Below are positions 1 through 9,413 of a stretch of DNA of 64,000 nt, in pieces (position 1 is the stretch's first letter; each line of letters begins with the position of its first letter). Origin of the DNA: Symsagittifera roscoffensis. Lineage: Eukaryota > Xenacoelomorpha > Acoela > Convolutidae. Location of the stretch: assembly GCF_963678635.1 (NCBI RefSeq), contig NC_087068.1:48379724-48443723 (forward strand), in the 5' to 3' direction. The position numbers were made by a program, and so were the translations under genes. The notes under the pieces were generated by a model that was not told where the DNA came from, searched no databases, and saw nothing but the letters and a program-made list of their open reading frames with translations.

Positions 1-135
1 CTGGCGTTGTTGTCGTATTCGTTGTAGGCTCTGGCGTTGTTGTCGTATTCGTTGTAGGCTCTGGCGTTGTTGTCGTATTCGTTGTAGGCTCTGGCGTTGT
101 TGTTGTAGTCGTCGTAGGCTCTGGCGTTGTTGTCG
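1..135 (-). repeat. 30-bp coding minisatellite in the mucin tract
   Basis: At least four units of 30 bp start at 1, 31, 61 and 91, with a degenerate continuation to about 179. The first three are identical; the fourth has several changes. The unit length is a multiple of three, so copy-number change keeps the reading frame and only alters the length of the Thr-rich stalk. The array may continue outside the window. Confidence 0.9.
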
Positions 136-303
136 TAGTTGTTGTCGTCGTTGTTGTCGTAGTGGTTGTAGTTATTTGTATCTCCTCCACAAAGTAGTCG
201 AAGGAGAATGGCGGTACATTTGACTGTGCCTGAAGTGTGAACGACCTCGACTCCACAATACGATTACTGACCAACTCAGTTACGCCGCTGCTTCTTTTTG
301 CTC
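1..303 (-). CDS. Partial exon: end of a CUB-like module followed by a Thr-rich mucin tract
   Basis: This minus-strand exon stays open from a splice acceptor (AG at 305-304, preceded by a pyrimidine-rich stretch) to the left edge. It first encodes about 45 residues that look like the last strands of a CUB-type domain (SFTLQAQSNVPPFSFDYF), then an uninterrupted Thr/Pro/Glu tract with a 10-residue repeat PEPTTNTTTT. Such tracts are normally heavily O-glycosylated extracellular stalks. The exon starts with two bases of a split codon. The exon at 26394-26172 ends with the single missing base, so the two join in frame as Gly across an intron of about 25.9 kb. The protein is inferred to be secreted or surface-bound. 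The gene continues beyond the window. Confidence 0.72.
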
Positions 304-338
304 CTGAAAAGTAGTCGAAAGTTTGTTTTTCACCCCCA

Positions 339-477
339 TAAAATGGATAAAATTAAAAGCACAGGTGTTTAATTAAAAGCACTCTCCTTAATAAAATTAA
401 AAGCACACCCCCTTAATAAAATTAAAAGCGCACCCCCTTAATAAAATGGATAAAACTAAGAGCACAGGTGTTTAATT
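339..477. repeat. Short degenerate tandem repeat (about 29-bp units)
   Basis: About five units containing ATAAAATTAAAAGCAC followed by CCCCCTTA-like or GGTGTTTAA-like tails lie just inside the host intron, next to its acceptor. The outer units (TGGATAAAAYTAARAGCACAGGTGTTTAA) match each other best, so the array has a nested history. No coding sense is evident. Confidence 0.75.
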
Positions 478-1443
478 TCCAGTTCAACATCTGTTATAGT
501 GCCTTTAGGCCCACTGATCATTGTCTCCAGAATCCGCTGAGAACTCTGCTATCAATCATAAAATGTTTTCGTAAAAAGTGTCAAAATCAGGCGACAGAAG
601 AAAAAAATGAAGAAAAAAAACAGCAGCCGTTAAATTGCATTAAGTTGCCCAAGCCACTAACATTGTGATTATTGTGAGAAGTAGCTACGTGCTGCTAAAG
701 AAAACACTAAACATCTACTTGCTCACATTTTGTGCTTTAATTGCCGGACACCGCTCGCCTTTTCATTTTCTGTCAGCTCAATTGCAACAGCACAGACTTT
801 GCTGATTGTTTAATAAGTTTTTATTTGATTTAAAAGTCAGTTTGAAATACTCTTTTAATAGTGCAGACAGTTGGAGTCCGAGAAATTTAGCTAAAACTGT
901 TTTGTGAATGTTTCCTACAATTTTTGGTCTACAACTTTCGAACAAAATTTTTGAGACTTTTAGATGAAAGCAATGAAACTATTTTCACATCAATTTACCT
1001 GAATTATAATTTTGTATGATTGACAAAAATTGTTTTAAAAAAAATCGAACTTTTTCAATTTTCAAAAAAGAGTCTTTACCCAAAGGTGAATTTATTGAAA
1101 GAGTGTATTTCATGAAAAAACTACCATTATAATAGTTTTTGAGCTCTTACCGTTAACCCGCTATTGTATTCGTGTTTTTAAGAACTGCATATAATAAGTT
1201 GGCTGGTAATACTTAAGTTAATTCTGATACAAACTTCTGTTTGTTTGTGGTTGCAGAATGGTCAACACAAATGCATCCCATCCGTCTTCCTCAATTATGT
1301 ACTCCAGACTAGGGTCATTTGAGGTCAAATTTAGGTGCAGCCTAGTTGCTCCCACCGGGTCCTATGCGGCTCTTTTCACGCAGTTATCAATAGAGTTACC
1401 AAGCTTGCCTATTACAATTTAGTACATGTTTTAATAAATCTAA

Positions 1444-1499
1444 CATGTTTAAAAACAAGTTTTCGAGCCTTCATGTTTAAAAACAAGTTTTCGAGCCTT
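1444..1499. repeat. Perfect 28-bp direct repeat (two copies)
   Basis: Positions 1444-1471 and 1472-1499 are identical and begin CATGTTTAAAAACAAG. This is a simple tandem duplication in intronic DNA about 160 bp from the LTR element. The remaining sequence from 478 to 1655 shows no gene. Confidence 0.9.
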
Positions 1500-1651
1500 T
1501 GTGTTGGTCATTTTTTCCACAGAAATATGCAGTGCTATGCTTAATGAATGAAAATGCTCCAATTGCTCTAATTTTTTTAGTGCTATCAAGCTTCTTTTTT
1601 GTAGTCCAAAACGTGATCAAACTTCTCCGAAAATTTAGAGGGTAATTTTAG

Positions 1652-1655
1652 AAAT
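1652..1655. other. Target-site duplication of the LTR element, left copy (AAAT)
   Basis: AAAT abuts the outer edge of the left LTR. The same four bases follow the right LTR at 20565-20568. A 4-bp duplication is usual for gypsy-type integrases. It supports insertion of the whole 18.9-kb unit as one event. Confidence 0.85.
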
Positions 1656-2065
1656 TGAGTTAGGACCGATGGGTATAACTCATAGAGTAATTTCGGATAG
1701 GGTACACCGTCTGCTCGTCACGCTATCTTATTTTCGGCCGGATAGATTCGTGCAACTTCTTAGTCTAATACCGATCCTAATCTTACTCTTATACTATCTA
1801 GTCTCAGGTTGTTTAACTAGTCTCTGCTAGGCTCAATAGATCTAGGGTATACTGGTTTATTGCGGCTGCTGAAGTGCTCGGGAGAGTTCAACTAATTTCT
1901 AAGTTAGATTCAAATCTCTCTGGTGCTGAAATTACAAGTAATTTCAGCACTTACAAATAAGTGGGTTGTTAGTTATATGGATCATGATTGGTTAATATTA
2001 AATACTTTACATTGGTAAAATATCTAATTTATCCAATCATAAAATGTAGTTTAGATCAGGTTCCA
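1656..2065 (-). repeat. 3' LTR (410 bp)
   Basis: This LTR matches the right LTR at 409 of 410 positions. On the minus strand it reads TGGAACCTGATC at its start and CCTAACTCA at its end. It contains the same TATA-like box (1979-1973), 13-bp palindrome (1923-1950) and AATAAA (1861-1856) as the other copy. AATAAA here would direct 3' end formation of the element's RNA. Confidence 0.97.
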
Positions 2066-2079
2066 CCCATCCGGGTTTT
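2066..2079 (-). promoter_or_regulatory. Candidate polypurine tract for plus-strand priming
   Basis: Directly upstream of the 3' LTR, the minus strand reads AAAACCCGGATGGG before TGGAACC. Position is as expected for a polypurine tract, but the run is short and contains pyrimidines, so the call rests mainly on location. Confidence 0.4.
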
Positions 2080-3670
2080 ACAGAGTTTTTTAGAATAGTT
2101 CTTCTGCAATTCGAAGGATGGATGATGGACGTTGGTATTTGGCGAACATCATAATTTTCTTCCGTTTCCTCTTTGTTAGAGAAGTTCCAGGAAGCTGGAA
2201 TTAGAGACATAAGACGTTGTGTCTTCTAGTGACAACGACTAAGTCTCTGCAACAAACTCAAATCTGATTTCAGAATGGTTGGCTATGTCAGGTTTTTCTG
2301 TTCTTCGTGGAGAACTTCTTTTGTGTCTGATCTAGTTTGGGAATGGCGTGGAGATTGTGCGTGGAGGGGATGCCTGGTTACTCGGATCTGTACGTATACT
2401 TGAACATCGAGGTGGTCATTGGTCTAGTTCAATGAAGTCCTTTTCTGCGAAGTCAAGTCGTACTCTAAATCCTTTGAGTTGTGATTGTGAGTGGCATATC
2501 GATTGTAGTTGGCCATTCTCTCTCGAGTGTAGTGGGGTCGTTTTGTCTTTAGATGTTCGTTCTTGGTGTTGTATTCTGATCTATGTATTGCATAATGTAA
2601 TTTACATTTTATAAAACTTTTATTAGTTTAATATTTTTTAATTATGATTTTAGTTAGTTGTTTTCACAAAAGCTTTTTGTTTTAGTTCGGTTATTTTGAA
2701 GAGTTACTCACCCTTGAGTAGCTCTTATTAAAAATAGAGGTGTGGTCACAAAGCGTGGACGTAGCGCGGTGGGTTAGGCCGGCTATAGAGCATGCTCAGG
2801 ACGTCCTTCCTGGTGGGTTAGGCCAGGAGTGGGAGTATGATTTCATGCGGTTTTTGTGAGGGGTCCTGTTATGTGACAACGTTTTATGTTGAGTTGTTGT
2901 GGTTTTTTCTTATGTCTTGTTGGTTGTGTCCTTTTTTCAAAAATCAAATTGTTTGTGGTATGGGTTCGTCTTTCGACTTTTTTGTGTTTTATTATTTCTT
3001 TCTGAGACTTTATAATAGTCTTCAAAAGAATAATTTATCCAGTTTTAAACTGGGTTAATCCGGTTTGGGTACCGTTAGTTTCCTTTTCTTAGTCATGCTG
3101 TTATTCTATGATTTGTGGTATTTAGTAAGCTGCGTTGGTTAGTTTTGTTTAGTATATGATTCCTTTCCAACCGGGTTAAAGGAAAGTTTAAAACGTGTTA
3201 TCGTGTGTTAGAGTTGTTGAGTGTTAAAACTTGAAACTGAAATTCATTATTTTAAACAATTCTTCGTGGGCGAGCTGTGCGAGTGTGGATAGAATTTCTG
3301 TGCGAATAAATGAGAATATCAAAAGGTTAGTTCTGCATTTGCGTTTTATCAATTTACTACATAGAATTTTGAATTTTACTGCTTTTTATTGGGAAAAATT
3401 AAGTTACAAATTTTCATCATTATTAGATTTACTGCTTGGGGGAAAAATTTAGAAATGAATTTACTGCATTGGTATTAAATTGATTAAATTTATGAGTGTA
3501 AAAGATTAATAGAATTTTGAAATTGTTTGAAGAAGTTTTCAATTTTTTATTTTTCTTTTGTGAATTTTTTAGATGATTGTCGGATGAAGGCTAAAAGTTT
3601 AAAGAAAACATGGATAAAGAATGGTGAGTTTCTAATATTGTAATTAGTTAGTAATATTCATTTAATTCAT
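2080..3670 (-). other. Non-coding 3' region of the LTR element
   Basis: About 1.6 kb lies between the 601-aa ORF and the 3' LTR. Only short chance ORFs are present on either strand. A possible splice acceptor on the minus strand is CGCAG at 3134-3130, preceded by a CTAAC-like branch sequence. It could pair with the consensus donor at 3676. I see no other structure I can name. Confidence 0.5.
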
Positions 3671-3679
3671 ACTTACCTG
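3671..3679 (-). promoter_or_regulatory. Consensus splice donor CAG|GTAAGT just after a stop codon
   Basis: The minus strand reads TAA CAG GTAAGT. The first triplet is the stop of the 601-aa ORF and the exon-intron cut would fall three bases later. This is a textbook 5' splice site on the element's own coding strand. It suggests an intron in the 3' untranslated region or alternative splicing of the element RNA. No transcript evidence is available. Confidence 0.55.
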
Positions 3680-5485
3680 TTAGTTGTCGGGGAAAAAACC
3701 GTGGGGGAAGATGTCGTGGATGAGATCGGAAGTTGTTAGTAGTTTAGCTAAGATGCGGATGATATTTTTAGTCTGAAGCAGTGGCCAAAGCAATTGAAGT
3801 GCCTTAATGGTGGTTAGTTCTTCAGTGCCAACTGCAAACTCGTAAGGTGTGTTTTGGATTAGATTATATAATTTGTGATTGAATTTAGTGTTGTGGATGA
3901 ATTCTAAAATTGGGATTTCTATAGGTTGTACAAACTCGTGCGGGATAAGGAAGGGTCGGGATTCTTCGGCGTTGAAGGTCTTGGTGATGGGACAAAAGAT
4001 GTACATTTGGGTTATGGGATCATAATTGCGAAGAATACCATGAAGGTTAGTATCTTTAATGCAATATGTGAAATTTAGGAAAAATGGTGAAGTGTATTTG
4101 GAATTAATGAATTGAAAACGACGGTGTGGTTGTCTAGAGGGTGTGTGTAGGTCAAAGTGATTTTGGATGAAGCGATAATAACTATATGTGTGGGTTTGTT
4201 TAGTGCGCAACATAATATCGTGTGAGCAGTGTAAATCTCTTTCGTGTGGTGCAAGGAAATGAAAGGTTAGTGAAAATATTTGGAACCGTTCTTTAAAACT
4301 TTCGTATGCTTGTGTGTCTGTTAGTGCTTCTGAAATAATGTGGTCAAACTTTCGATCGAAGATGTTTAATGTAAATACATATGGTGTTGTGATGAAAAAT
4401 TTCTCGGTGATTTGTGGATTAGCGAAGCGATCGTCGTCTAAGAATTGATCTTGGTTAGCTCTGATGATGTTATGATCATAGTATTCGAGTGTATATTCAT
4501 TAGCTCTAGGTGCAGTGTGTGTTTTTAGTGATTTTTTATATCCAACGTAAGTAAATTGTCTAGCGTTTAGTGGTGTAGTGAGTCGATATAGCATGTCCTT
4601 ATTTCGCTCTATATCGATGTGAGTGCTAGATAAAGGTAAGCAAAGGGGATTAGTAAAATAATAATATGAGGTCCAAGAGAGAGTGGGCATTAAAACGTAT
4701 TCGTCTACAAAGCTGCGTGTTTCGTTAGTGTCGTGAGGGGTGTTTAAGGTGTATTGTGGGAATGAGGGTAAGGTGATAGCTAAAAATTCTTTGGTGTTAG
4801 TGTGCTTGGGATGGTTGATGTATTCACGGGCTGTTCCTGGTTTTGCTGGGAAAGGATGGTTGGGGAACTTTCTTTTAAAAGTGCGGTAAGCTCTATTAGT
4901 GTTGAGTGAAGATTCAGTAGATGTGGATGATGGTGCTAATGATTCAGTATAATTTGAAGAGGGTGTAGGGGTAGGGGGGTTGGATGAATCTATTGTGGAA
5001 GAGATTTGGTTTATGGTTGGGGTGTGAAGGTGGTAGGGTTGTTGTTGGAGGGTTATAAAATTATCTAGCTCTGGGGAGATTCGGGGGGTGTCTGGAGAAT
5101 TAGATGATTGGTCAGAATGAAATGAGGAGTAGGTTGGGGTAATTTGGGAAGCATAAGAGGGTGTAGAATTGATTGGGTCAGGGTTATTTGATAATATAGG
5201 TTGAAAAGGGGGTTGAGAAAAATTTGAAGAGTTATGAAAATTATTGGATGGGGATGGTTCTGAATCGGCGAATTCATCGGGGGTTTCAATATTCGGGTTA
5301 TTGAGTTGTGAGGTGGAGTATAAAACTGAGATGTGTGAATTAGTGTCGGAATTCATGCCTGATGTTACATTACTAGATGGGAAATCGGGTGGCGGAAAAG
5401 CAAAAAGTGGTATTATTGGGATTGGAGAGGTGAGGTTGGTTGGGTGGGAATTTGATCGGTGTAGGGATCCAAGTTGTCGGCTCAT
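3680..5485 (-). CDS. Unrecognised 601-aa ORF at the 3' end of the element
   Basis: I do not recognise this protein. Residues 1 to about 205 are Ser/Pro/Thr/Asn-rich and low in complexity. The rest (about 205-601) looks globular, rich in aromatic, His and Leu residues, with few cysteines. I see no signal peptide and no clear membrane span. The ORF starts 78 bp after the env stop and ends next to a consensus splice donor. A coding frame of this length kept open in an element with near-identical LTRs argues that it is, or recently was, functional. The position downstream of env is where complex retroviruses keep accessory genes, but that is an analogy and not evidence of function. Alternative readings are a captured host gene or a structural protein. 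Confidence 0.75.
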   Translation of the reverse strand: MSRQLGSLHRSNSHPTNLTSPIPIIPLFAFPPPDFPSSNVTSGMNSDTNSHISVLYSTSQLNNPNIETPDEFADSEPSPSNNFHNSSNFSQPPFQPILSNNPDPINSTPSYASQITPTYSSFHSDQSSNSPDTPRISPELDNFITLQQQPYHLHTPTINQISSTIDSSNPPTPTPSSNYTESLAPSSTSTESSLNTNRAYRTFKRKFPNHPFPAKPGTAREYINHPKHTNTKEFLAITLPSFPQYTLNTPHDTNETRSFVDEYVLMPTLSWTSYYYFTNPLCLPLSSTHIDIERNKDMLYRLTTPLNARQFTYVGYKKSLKTHTAPRANEYTLEYYDHNIIRANQDQFLDDDRFANPQITEKFFITTPYVFTLNIFDRKFDHIISEALTDTQAYESFKERFQIFSLTFHFLAPHERDLHCSHDIMLRTKQTHTYSYYRFIQNHFDLHTPSRQPHRRFQFINSKYTSPFFLNFTYCIKDTNLHGILRNYDPITQMYIFCPITKTFNAEESRPFLIPHEFVQPIEIPILEFIHNTKFNHKLYNLIQNTPYEFAVGTEELTTIKALQLLWPLLQTKNIIRILAKLLTTSDLIHDIFPHGFFPDN

Positions 5486-5563
5486 CGTGGGCTAAAAAAA
5501 TGATTATTTTGAGACTGAAAAGCGGTGGTATGGGGTTGTTCAATAATTTGTTCATAAGTATTA

Positions 5564-8098
5564 TCATCCTGTGACTGGTGTGTCATTATATGTTGGATGG
5601 GACTTTGTGATGTGGTTGGTCGAAAATTTGGATTGTGTGATTGCTAAATTTCGAAAATTTCGTGGGACTAGGGATAGTGGATGGTTATGTGGTAGGGGTG
5701 GCAACTGTGGTGCCGTTGGCGTTGTGTCTACATTGTTATGTTCTTCGTCGTATGTGTTTTGTCGTGTTGCTATTTTTGTGTTGTATTCTTTTATTTGTGC
5801 GTCTAAAAGAATTTTGTTTATAGATGTAGAAAAGATTCCAAAAAATCCTGCAAAGAGTATGCGTGCTACGCTTGCTTGTCTATTTACTTGTGTGTGTATA
5901 GCACATGTGTTGTAAATTCCTTTTAAAAGTGAGAAAAGAAATCCAATAAAGTTAAACATTGCGTATAAAATAGTCAATTTTTCTAAGATGTAGTAGGGCC
6001 ATCCTAGAAAATCAAGAATTTCATTTTTGAGTGTAACAAAGCTAAAAATGTTAATTGGTGATATATCTTGGGGACGGTATTTTTCACCGTTTAGATATAT
6101 ATAATCTTTAATATCTTTAAAATATCCGCTATAGTCTTGCGTGTAGATATCGGCAAATCCTGCGGTTTCTGCAAGTTTGCGTAAGTTTTGGTCTATTGAT
6201 TGTCTTTGTATAGTGTCCATTTGTGTTAATAATTCTTGGAATTGTTGTGTTCTAATGTGATGTTGAATATCTGATTTTGAATATATTCCTATGGATTGTA
6301 AGTCTATATTTGGGTTTCGAGCAATAGCGCGAATGCTTTCTGGTGAAAATTTCTTGAGTGATTGCATTAATGTGGGATATGGAGTGAGAAGGTAATATTT
6401 ATCTTCGTCAGGGTTTAGTTGTACTACATTGTGGCTATTTTTTGATCCACATGGGACTGCGGTATCCCAAAAATAGGTTCTTCGTGAAAATGTGTCAACG
6501 AAATGTACTTTATTCTTATAAAAGATAGGGATTCTTTTATAGCATCGTTTATCTTCAAAAACGTAGAGTGGTGATACTTTTTTAGTGCAAGTATAAAACC
6601 ATAAGATGTTTCCTTCATAGTCTAAAAAATTTGATCTATTTCCTGATAATAAGTATCCTGCGTAGGGTATTTTCAATACTGCTAGTGCAAGTGATTGTAA
6701 TATTTGTGTTCGTTCTAATTCGCATAGTTGGTGTAGTGTTTCTAATTCGGAGAGTGACATTTCTTGAAAAATGCGGCTAATTGTATAATCTAGTTTCATG
6801 TCTAAGTGAATATCATAGTGGATATTACCGAAATATGTAGTATTCATTAGTGATAATTCTTGTAAACGTGTGCTATGAGCGTCTTGGGGTTTTAGATGTC
6901 CACCAGGTTGACCTGTGCTTTTTTGGAATTTGACTGGTATATATGATGTTCCTTCATTTTGGCGTTTACCTGTGGCGTATGGGTCGATTTTTATCTTTCC
7001 AGTGGTCATGTCGAATCCATTTTCGTATTCAACTAGTATTTCAGAGTATTGTGTTTTATGAAGTGGATTTCTATATTTACATGCAAGTTCTGTTTCTTGA
7101 TATATTTGAAAACGTGTTAATTTATTTTCTATCTTGTGAATGTTTCGAAAATCAGTACTTATTTTTCGTGATGGATTTACTTGTTCATATGGTATTGATT
7201 GTATGAAATATTTGTCGTGAAATTTGATCATACGAGCGTGTATTCTTGCTACTTGAAATGTTGTACATGTGTCTTCAGGGAACCAATTAATTGTTGCTTG
7301 TGTTCTTGTTGTAGGGTCACAATAACCTTGATCATTTTTACAAGGTAATCTGATTCCTTGATAGATCATTGTGTTATCTGATAAATCTCGTGTGAGTTGT
7401 ATTTTTTCGAGTTGTATTTTCCAATCGAAAAACATTATTTCTTGGTATCCTTTATTTTTTGTGTCTGCTTTGCAGTTTGATGGGTCATTTATACCAATGT
7501 GTGGTATCCAATGTTTATCGTGTATGTCATAGGTTAATCGTCCGTGTGCGCCGTTATATGGGTATTTGTCATCTAGTTTTTTATGTCCTTGGTGTCTTTC
7601 AAGTTGTGATTGATGTATAGAGTCTGAAAAAACTTGAAAGTATACTAACTTTCTTTCGGAGTTTTTATTTTGTGTGATGTTTAGTCTAAGTAATTCATTT
7701 TTACAATCGTCGGGATTGAGATGTAAAAGTCGTTCTATATTACTCTGATAGAATGATTCATGGTCAAGTCGGTTTTTATTTCCGTTCGAGACTTGTGAAC
7801 AATGTACTTTCTTTTCGGAAAATGTTGCTGTGAATTTATAACCTGTAACTGTTGTTGCTCGGGCTTTTGAATAGAGTGTTGCTATTACATTTGTAGTTTC
7901 TATAGCTTGTGGTTCTGTTTCACATTGTGATACTTGATTTATTGCATACTTGTGTAGTGTTTTTTGTTCGTTTTCTTCACAATCGTAATGTGTTACTAGT
8001 AAATCTTGGGGTCCTGTGCGGGGAGAAGGGTTAATATTTTGATTTGAGGTTACCAGAAAAAGGAGTTGGAGAAAAACTAATATTTTTAGAATATACAT
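5564..8098 (-). CDS. env: Env-like transmembrane glycoprotein (844 aa)
   Basis: The N-terminus has a convincing signal peptide (MYILKILVFLQLLFLVTS). A long ectodomain follows with many cysteines (for example THYDCEE, SQCETE, VHCSQV) and several N-glycosylation sequons (NIT, NTT, NRS). Near the C-terminus a strongly hydrophobic stretch (about 700-728, LTILYAMFNFIGFLFSLL) should be the membrane anchor. A weaker one lies at about 742-757, then a Pro-rich tail of about 75 residues. This is the layout of a viral-type envelope protein that would sit at the cell or particle surface and mediate entry. The Cys-rich N-terminal half suggests an origin in a negative-strand RNA virus glycoprotein (chuvirus-like), but I hold that weakly and cannot test it here. 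Expression probably needs a spliced RNA. The start overlaps the preceding methionine-less ORF by 13 bp. Confidence 0.82.
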   Translation of the reverse strand: MYILKILVFLQLLFLVTSNQNINPSPRTGPQDLLVTHYDCEENEQKTLHKYAINQVSQCETEPQAIETTNVIATLYSKARATTVTGYKFTATFSEKKVHCSQVSNGNKNRLDHESFYQSNIERLLHLNPDDCKNELLRLNITQNKNSERKLVYFQVFSDSIHQSQLERHQGHKKLDDKYPYNGAHGRLTYDIHDKHWIPHIGINDPSNCKADTKNKGYQEIMFFDWKIQLEKIQLTRDLSDNTMIYQGIRLPCKNDQGYCDPTTRTQATINWFPEDTCTTFQVARIHARMIKFHDKYFIQSIPYEQVNPSRKISTDFRNIHKIENKLTRFQIYQETELACKYRNPLHKTQYSEILVEYENGFDMTTGKIKIDPYATGKRQNEGTSYIPVKFQKSTGQPGGHLKPQDAHSTRLQELSLMNTTYFGNIHYDIHLDMKLDYTISRIFQEMSLSELETLHQLCELERTQILQSLALAVLKIPYAGYLLSGNRSNFLDYEGNILWFYTCTKKVSPLYVFEDKRCYKRIPIFYKNKVHFVDTFSRRTYFWDTAVPCGSKNSHNVVQLNPDEDKYYLLTPYPTLMQSLKKFSPESIRAIARNPNIDLQSIGIYSKSDIQHHIRTQQFQELLTQMDTIQRQSIDQNLRKLAETAGFADIYTQDYSGYFKDIKDYIYLNGEKYRPQDISPINIFSFVTLKNEILDFLGWPYYILEKLTILYAMFNFIGFLFSLLKGIYNTCAIHTQVNRQASVARILFAGFFGIFSTSINKILLDAQIKEYNTKIATRQNTYDEEHNNVDTTPTAPQLPPLPHNHPLSLVPRNFRNLAITQSKFSTNHITKSHPTYNDTPVTG

Positions 8099-9216
8099 GT
8101 GTATGATAATCCTGAGTATGGGTTATAAAATGTAATGTAACCAATTGTGTTTTTGGTATATCTGTCGTATTTATATATTACTTCAGTAGTTATAAACGGT
8201 GGTGGTAGTGATTGAGCTGTTATGTTTGGTGGGTTTAATGGGTAGGGATGTTGAGTAATGTTATTTAACTTAACTGTGATTTCAAACTTTAATTGTAAAC
8301 TGTTTTGTTGGAGTATTTGGATATTATGATCACGGATATCGTCGTGAATATCTTGGCGATATTGTAATCTATTAAGTGCCCAGTTATGAAGGCGGTTACT
8401 TTCTAGATGTTGTCCAAATAATGGTGGAGGTGCTGTAAATGTATTCCAATCTAATCTTAAAGGAATATTTGTTGATGATTGTTCTCGGTATCTTGCGTCG
8501 AGATTGTTTGGAAAATTTAAGTTAAAAGGTGTCGGTGAAATTTGACTAATCGATGGTGTTGATGGAAGTGATAATGTTTCGGGTAGTGATGAAGAAGTTG
8601 TATCTGTAGAAATGTCTATGGGGTCATTGATTAAATTTGGTTCACCTTGTGTGAATGAATGTGTTGTCCAATATGGTAGTCGTGATGTTTGGTTTGAGGG
8701 GTTGAAAGGATTTTCACGTATTTGTTCAGATGTTGGTGTTGAACCTAAGTAATCTGAGGGTAGGCTTGAAGTGCTTCGTTGTGAAAAAAGTGTAGGGGTT
8801 TCTGGTGTAATACCAGTGGGATTTTCTGGGGTGCTTTGTGATGGTGATTGAGGTATGTCAAAATGAACTCGGGGAGTTTGAAAATTTCGATTTCGTCGAG
8901 GATGTATAATTTGTCTATTTATTTCTGTTGTGTTTTGGTTCTGACTAACGTGTCGTATTCTACTTAGTTCCTGTGGTAGTGTTGGGTATAGGTTGTATGT
9001 TGGTTCACTTAGGGGTGCTTGTCGTTGAATTGGTTCTAGTGGTTCAGATAAACGAGCGTGTCGTTCTTCAAAAGTGTATGGATTATCTTGAAAAGAAATT
9101 TGTGTAGATGTTTGAGGGTTTTGAGTGGTTGAAGGTGTTGTTGGGTTATCTTGGGATGATGTCGGTGAAGACTGACTTTGTGACTGTTGGGTGGCAATTT
9201 TTGATAAGTTTTTGAT
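8086..9216 (-). CDS. Open frame of 376 codons with no ATG, overlapping the env start
   Basis: Minus-strand frame from just after a TAA (9219-9217) to a TAA at 8088-8086. There is no internal stop and not one methionine codon. The first 250 or so residues are rich in Ser, Thr, Pro, Gln and Asn. The last 120 look more structured (RLDWNTFTAPPPLFGQ, HNWALNRLQYRQDIHD). It resembles the low-complexity plus globular layout of the 601-aa ORF, though I see no shared motif. The lack of ATG means it must be translated from a non-AUG codon or receive a start codon by splicing. The adjacent acceptor-like CAACAG at about 9188-9183 is a candidate. Chance survival of 376 codons in this AT-rich DNA is unlikely. 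Function unknown. Confidence 0.65.
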   Translation of the reverse strand: MKNLSKIATQQSQSQSSPTSSQDNPTTPSTTQNPQTSTQISFQDNPYTFEERHARLSEPLEPIQRQAPLSEPTYNLYPTLPQELSRIRHVSQNQNTTEINRQIIHPRRNRNFQTPRVHFDIPQSPSQSTPENPTGITPETPTLFSQRSTSSLPSDYLGSTPTSEQIRENPFNPSNQTSRLPYWTTHSFTQGEPNLINDPIDISTDTTSSSLPETLSLPSTPSISQISPTPFNLNFPNNLDARYREQSSTNIPLRLDWNTFTAPPPLFGQHLESNRLHNWALNRLQYRQDIHDDIRDHNIQILQQNSLQLKFEITVKLNNITQHPYPLNPPNITAQSLPPPFITTEVIYKYDRYTKNTIGYITFYNPYSGLSYTCIF

Positions 9217-9224
9217 TTATTTTT

Positions 9225-9413
9225 TTAGTGAGAAAGTTTGTGTTTATTATAATATTCTTCCAAAAAAAGAATTAGAAGGATTGTTGCTAGGGCAAATGTG
9301 AGGATTGCTTTCTTTATACATTTACATATGGTCAAGATGAGGGATGATAAAAATGCTATGAAAATTACAAACAATAAAAAAATATCAGTTCTACTGAAAA
9401 TTGTTCGTATCAT
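9225..9413 (-). CDS. Small predicted membrane protein (62 aa)
   Basis: The short ORF has one or two hydrophobic stretches (FLLFVIFIAFLSSLILTI, then ILTFALATILLILFL) separated by Cys-Lys residues, and a polar C-terminus. It lies between the integrase and the methionine-less ORF. Acceptor-like AG dinucleotides sit just upstream (ATCCACAG ending at about 9437) and inside its start. It could be a real small membrane protein, or the signal/anchor part of a spliced product. Its size makes chance a serious alternative. Confidence 0.35.
   Translation of the reverse strand: MIRTIFSRTDIFLLFVIFIAFLSSLILTICKCIKKAILTFALATILLILFLEEYYNKHKLSH

Noticed and set aside
1..150. Possible CRISPR-like array of 30-bp repeats
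   Set aside because: The repeats are directly tandem with no spacers and encode a Thr-rich tract in a eukaryotic exon.
5244..5915. Plus-strand ORFs opposite the env and 601-aa genes
   Set aside because: Antisense shadows. They are Val/Cys/Phe-rich from reverse reading of biased codons.
9225..9240. Programmed frameshift joining the 62-aa ORF to the methionine-less ORF at the A7 run
   Set aside because: The methionine-less frame has its own stop at 9219-9217, downstream of the 62-aa stop. The two open frames do not overlap, so a frameshift cannot connect them.
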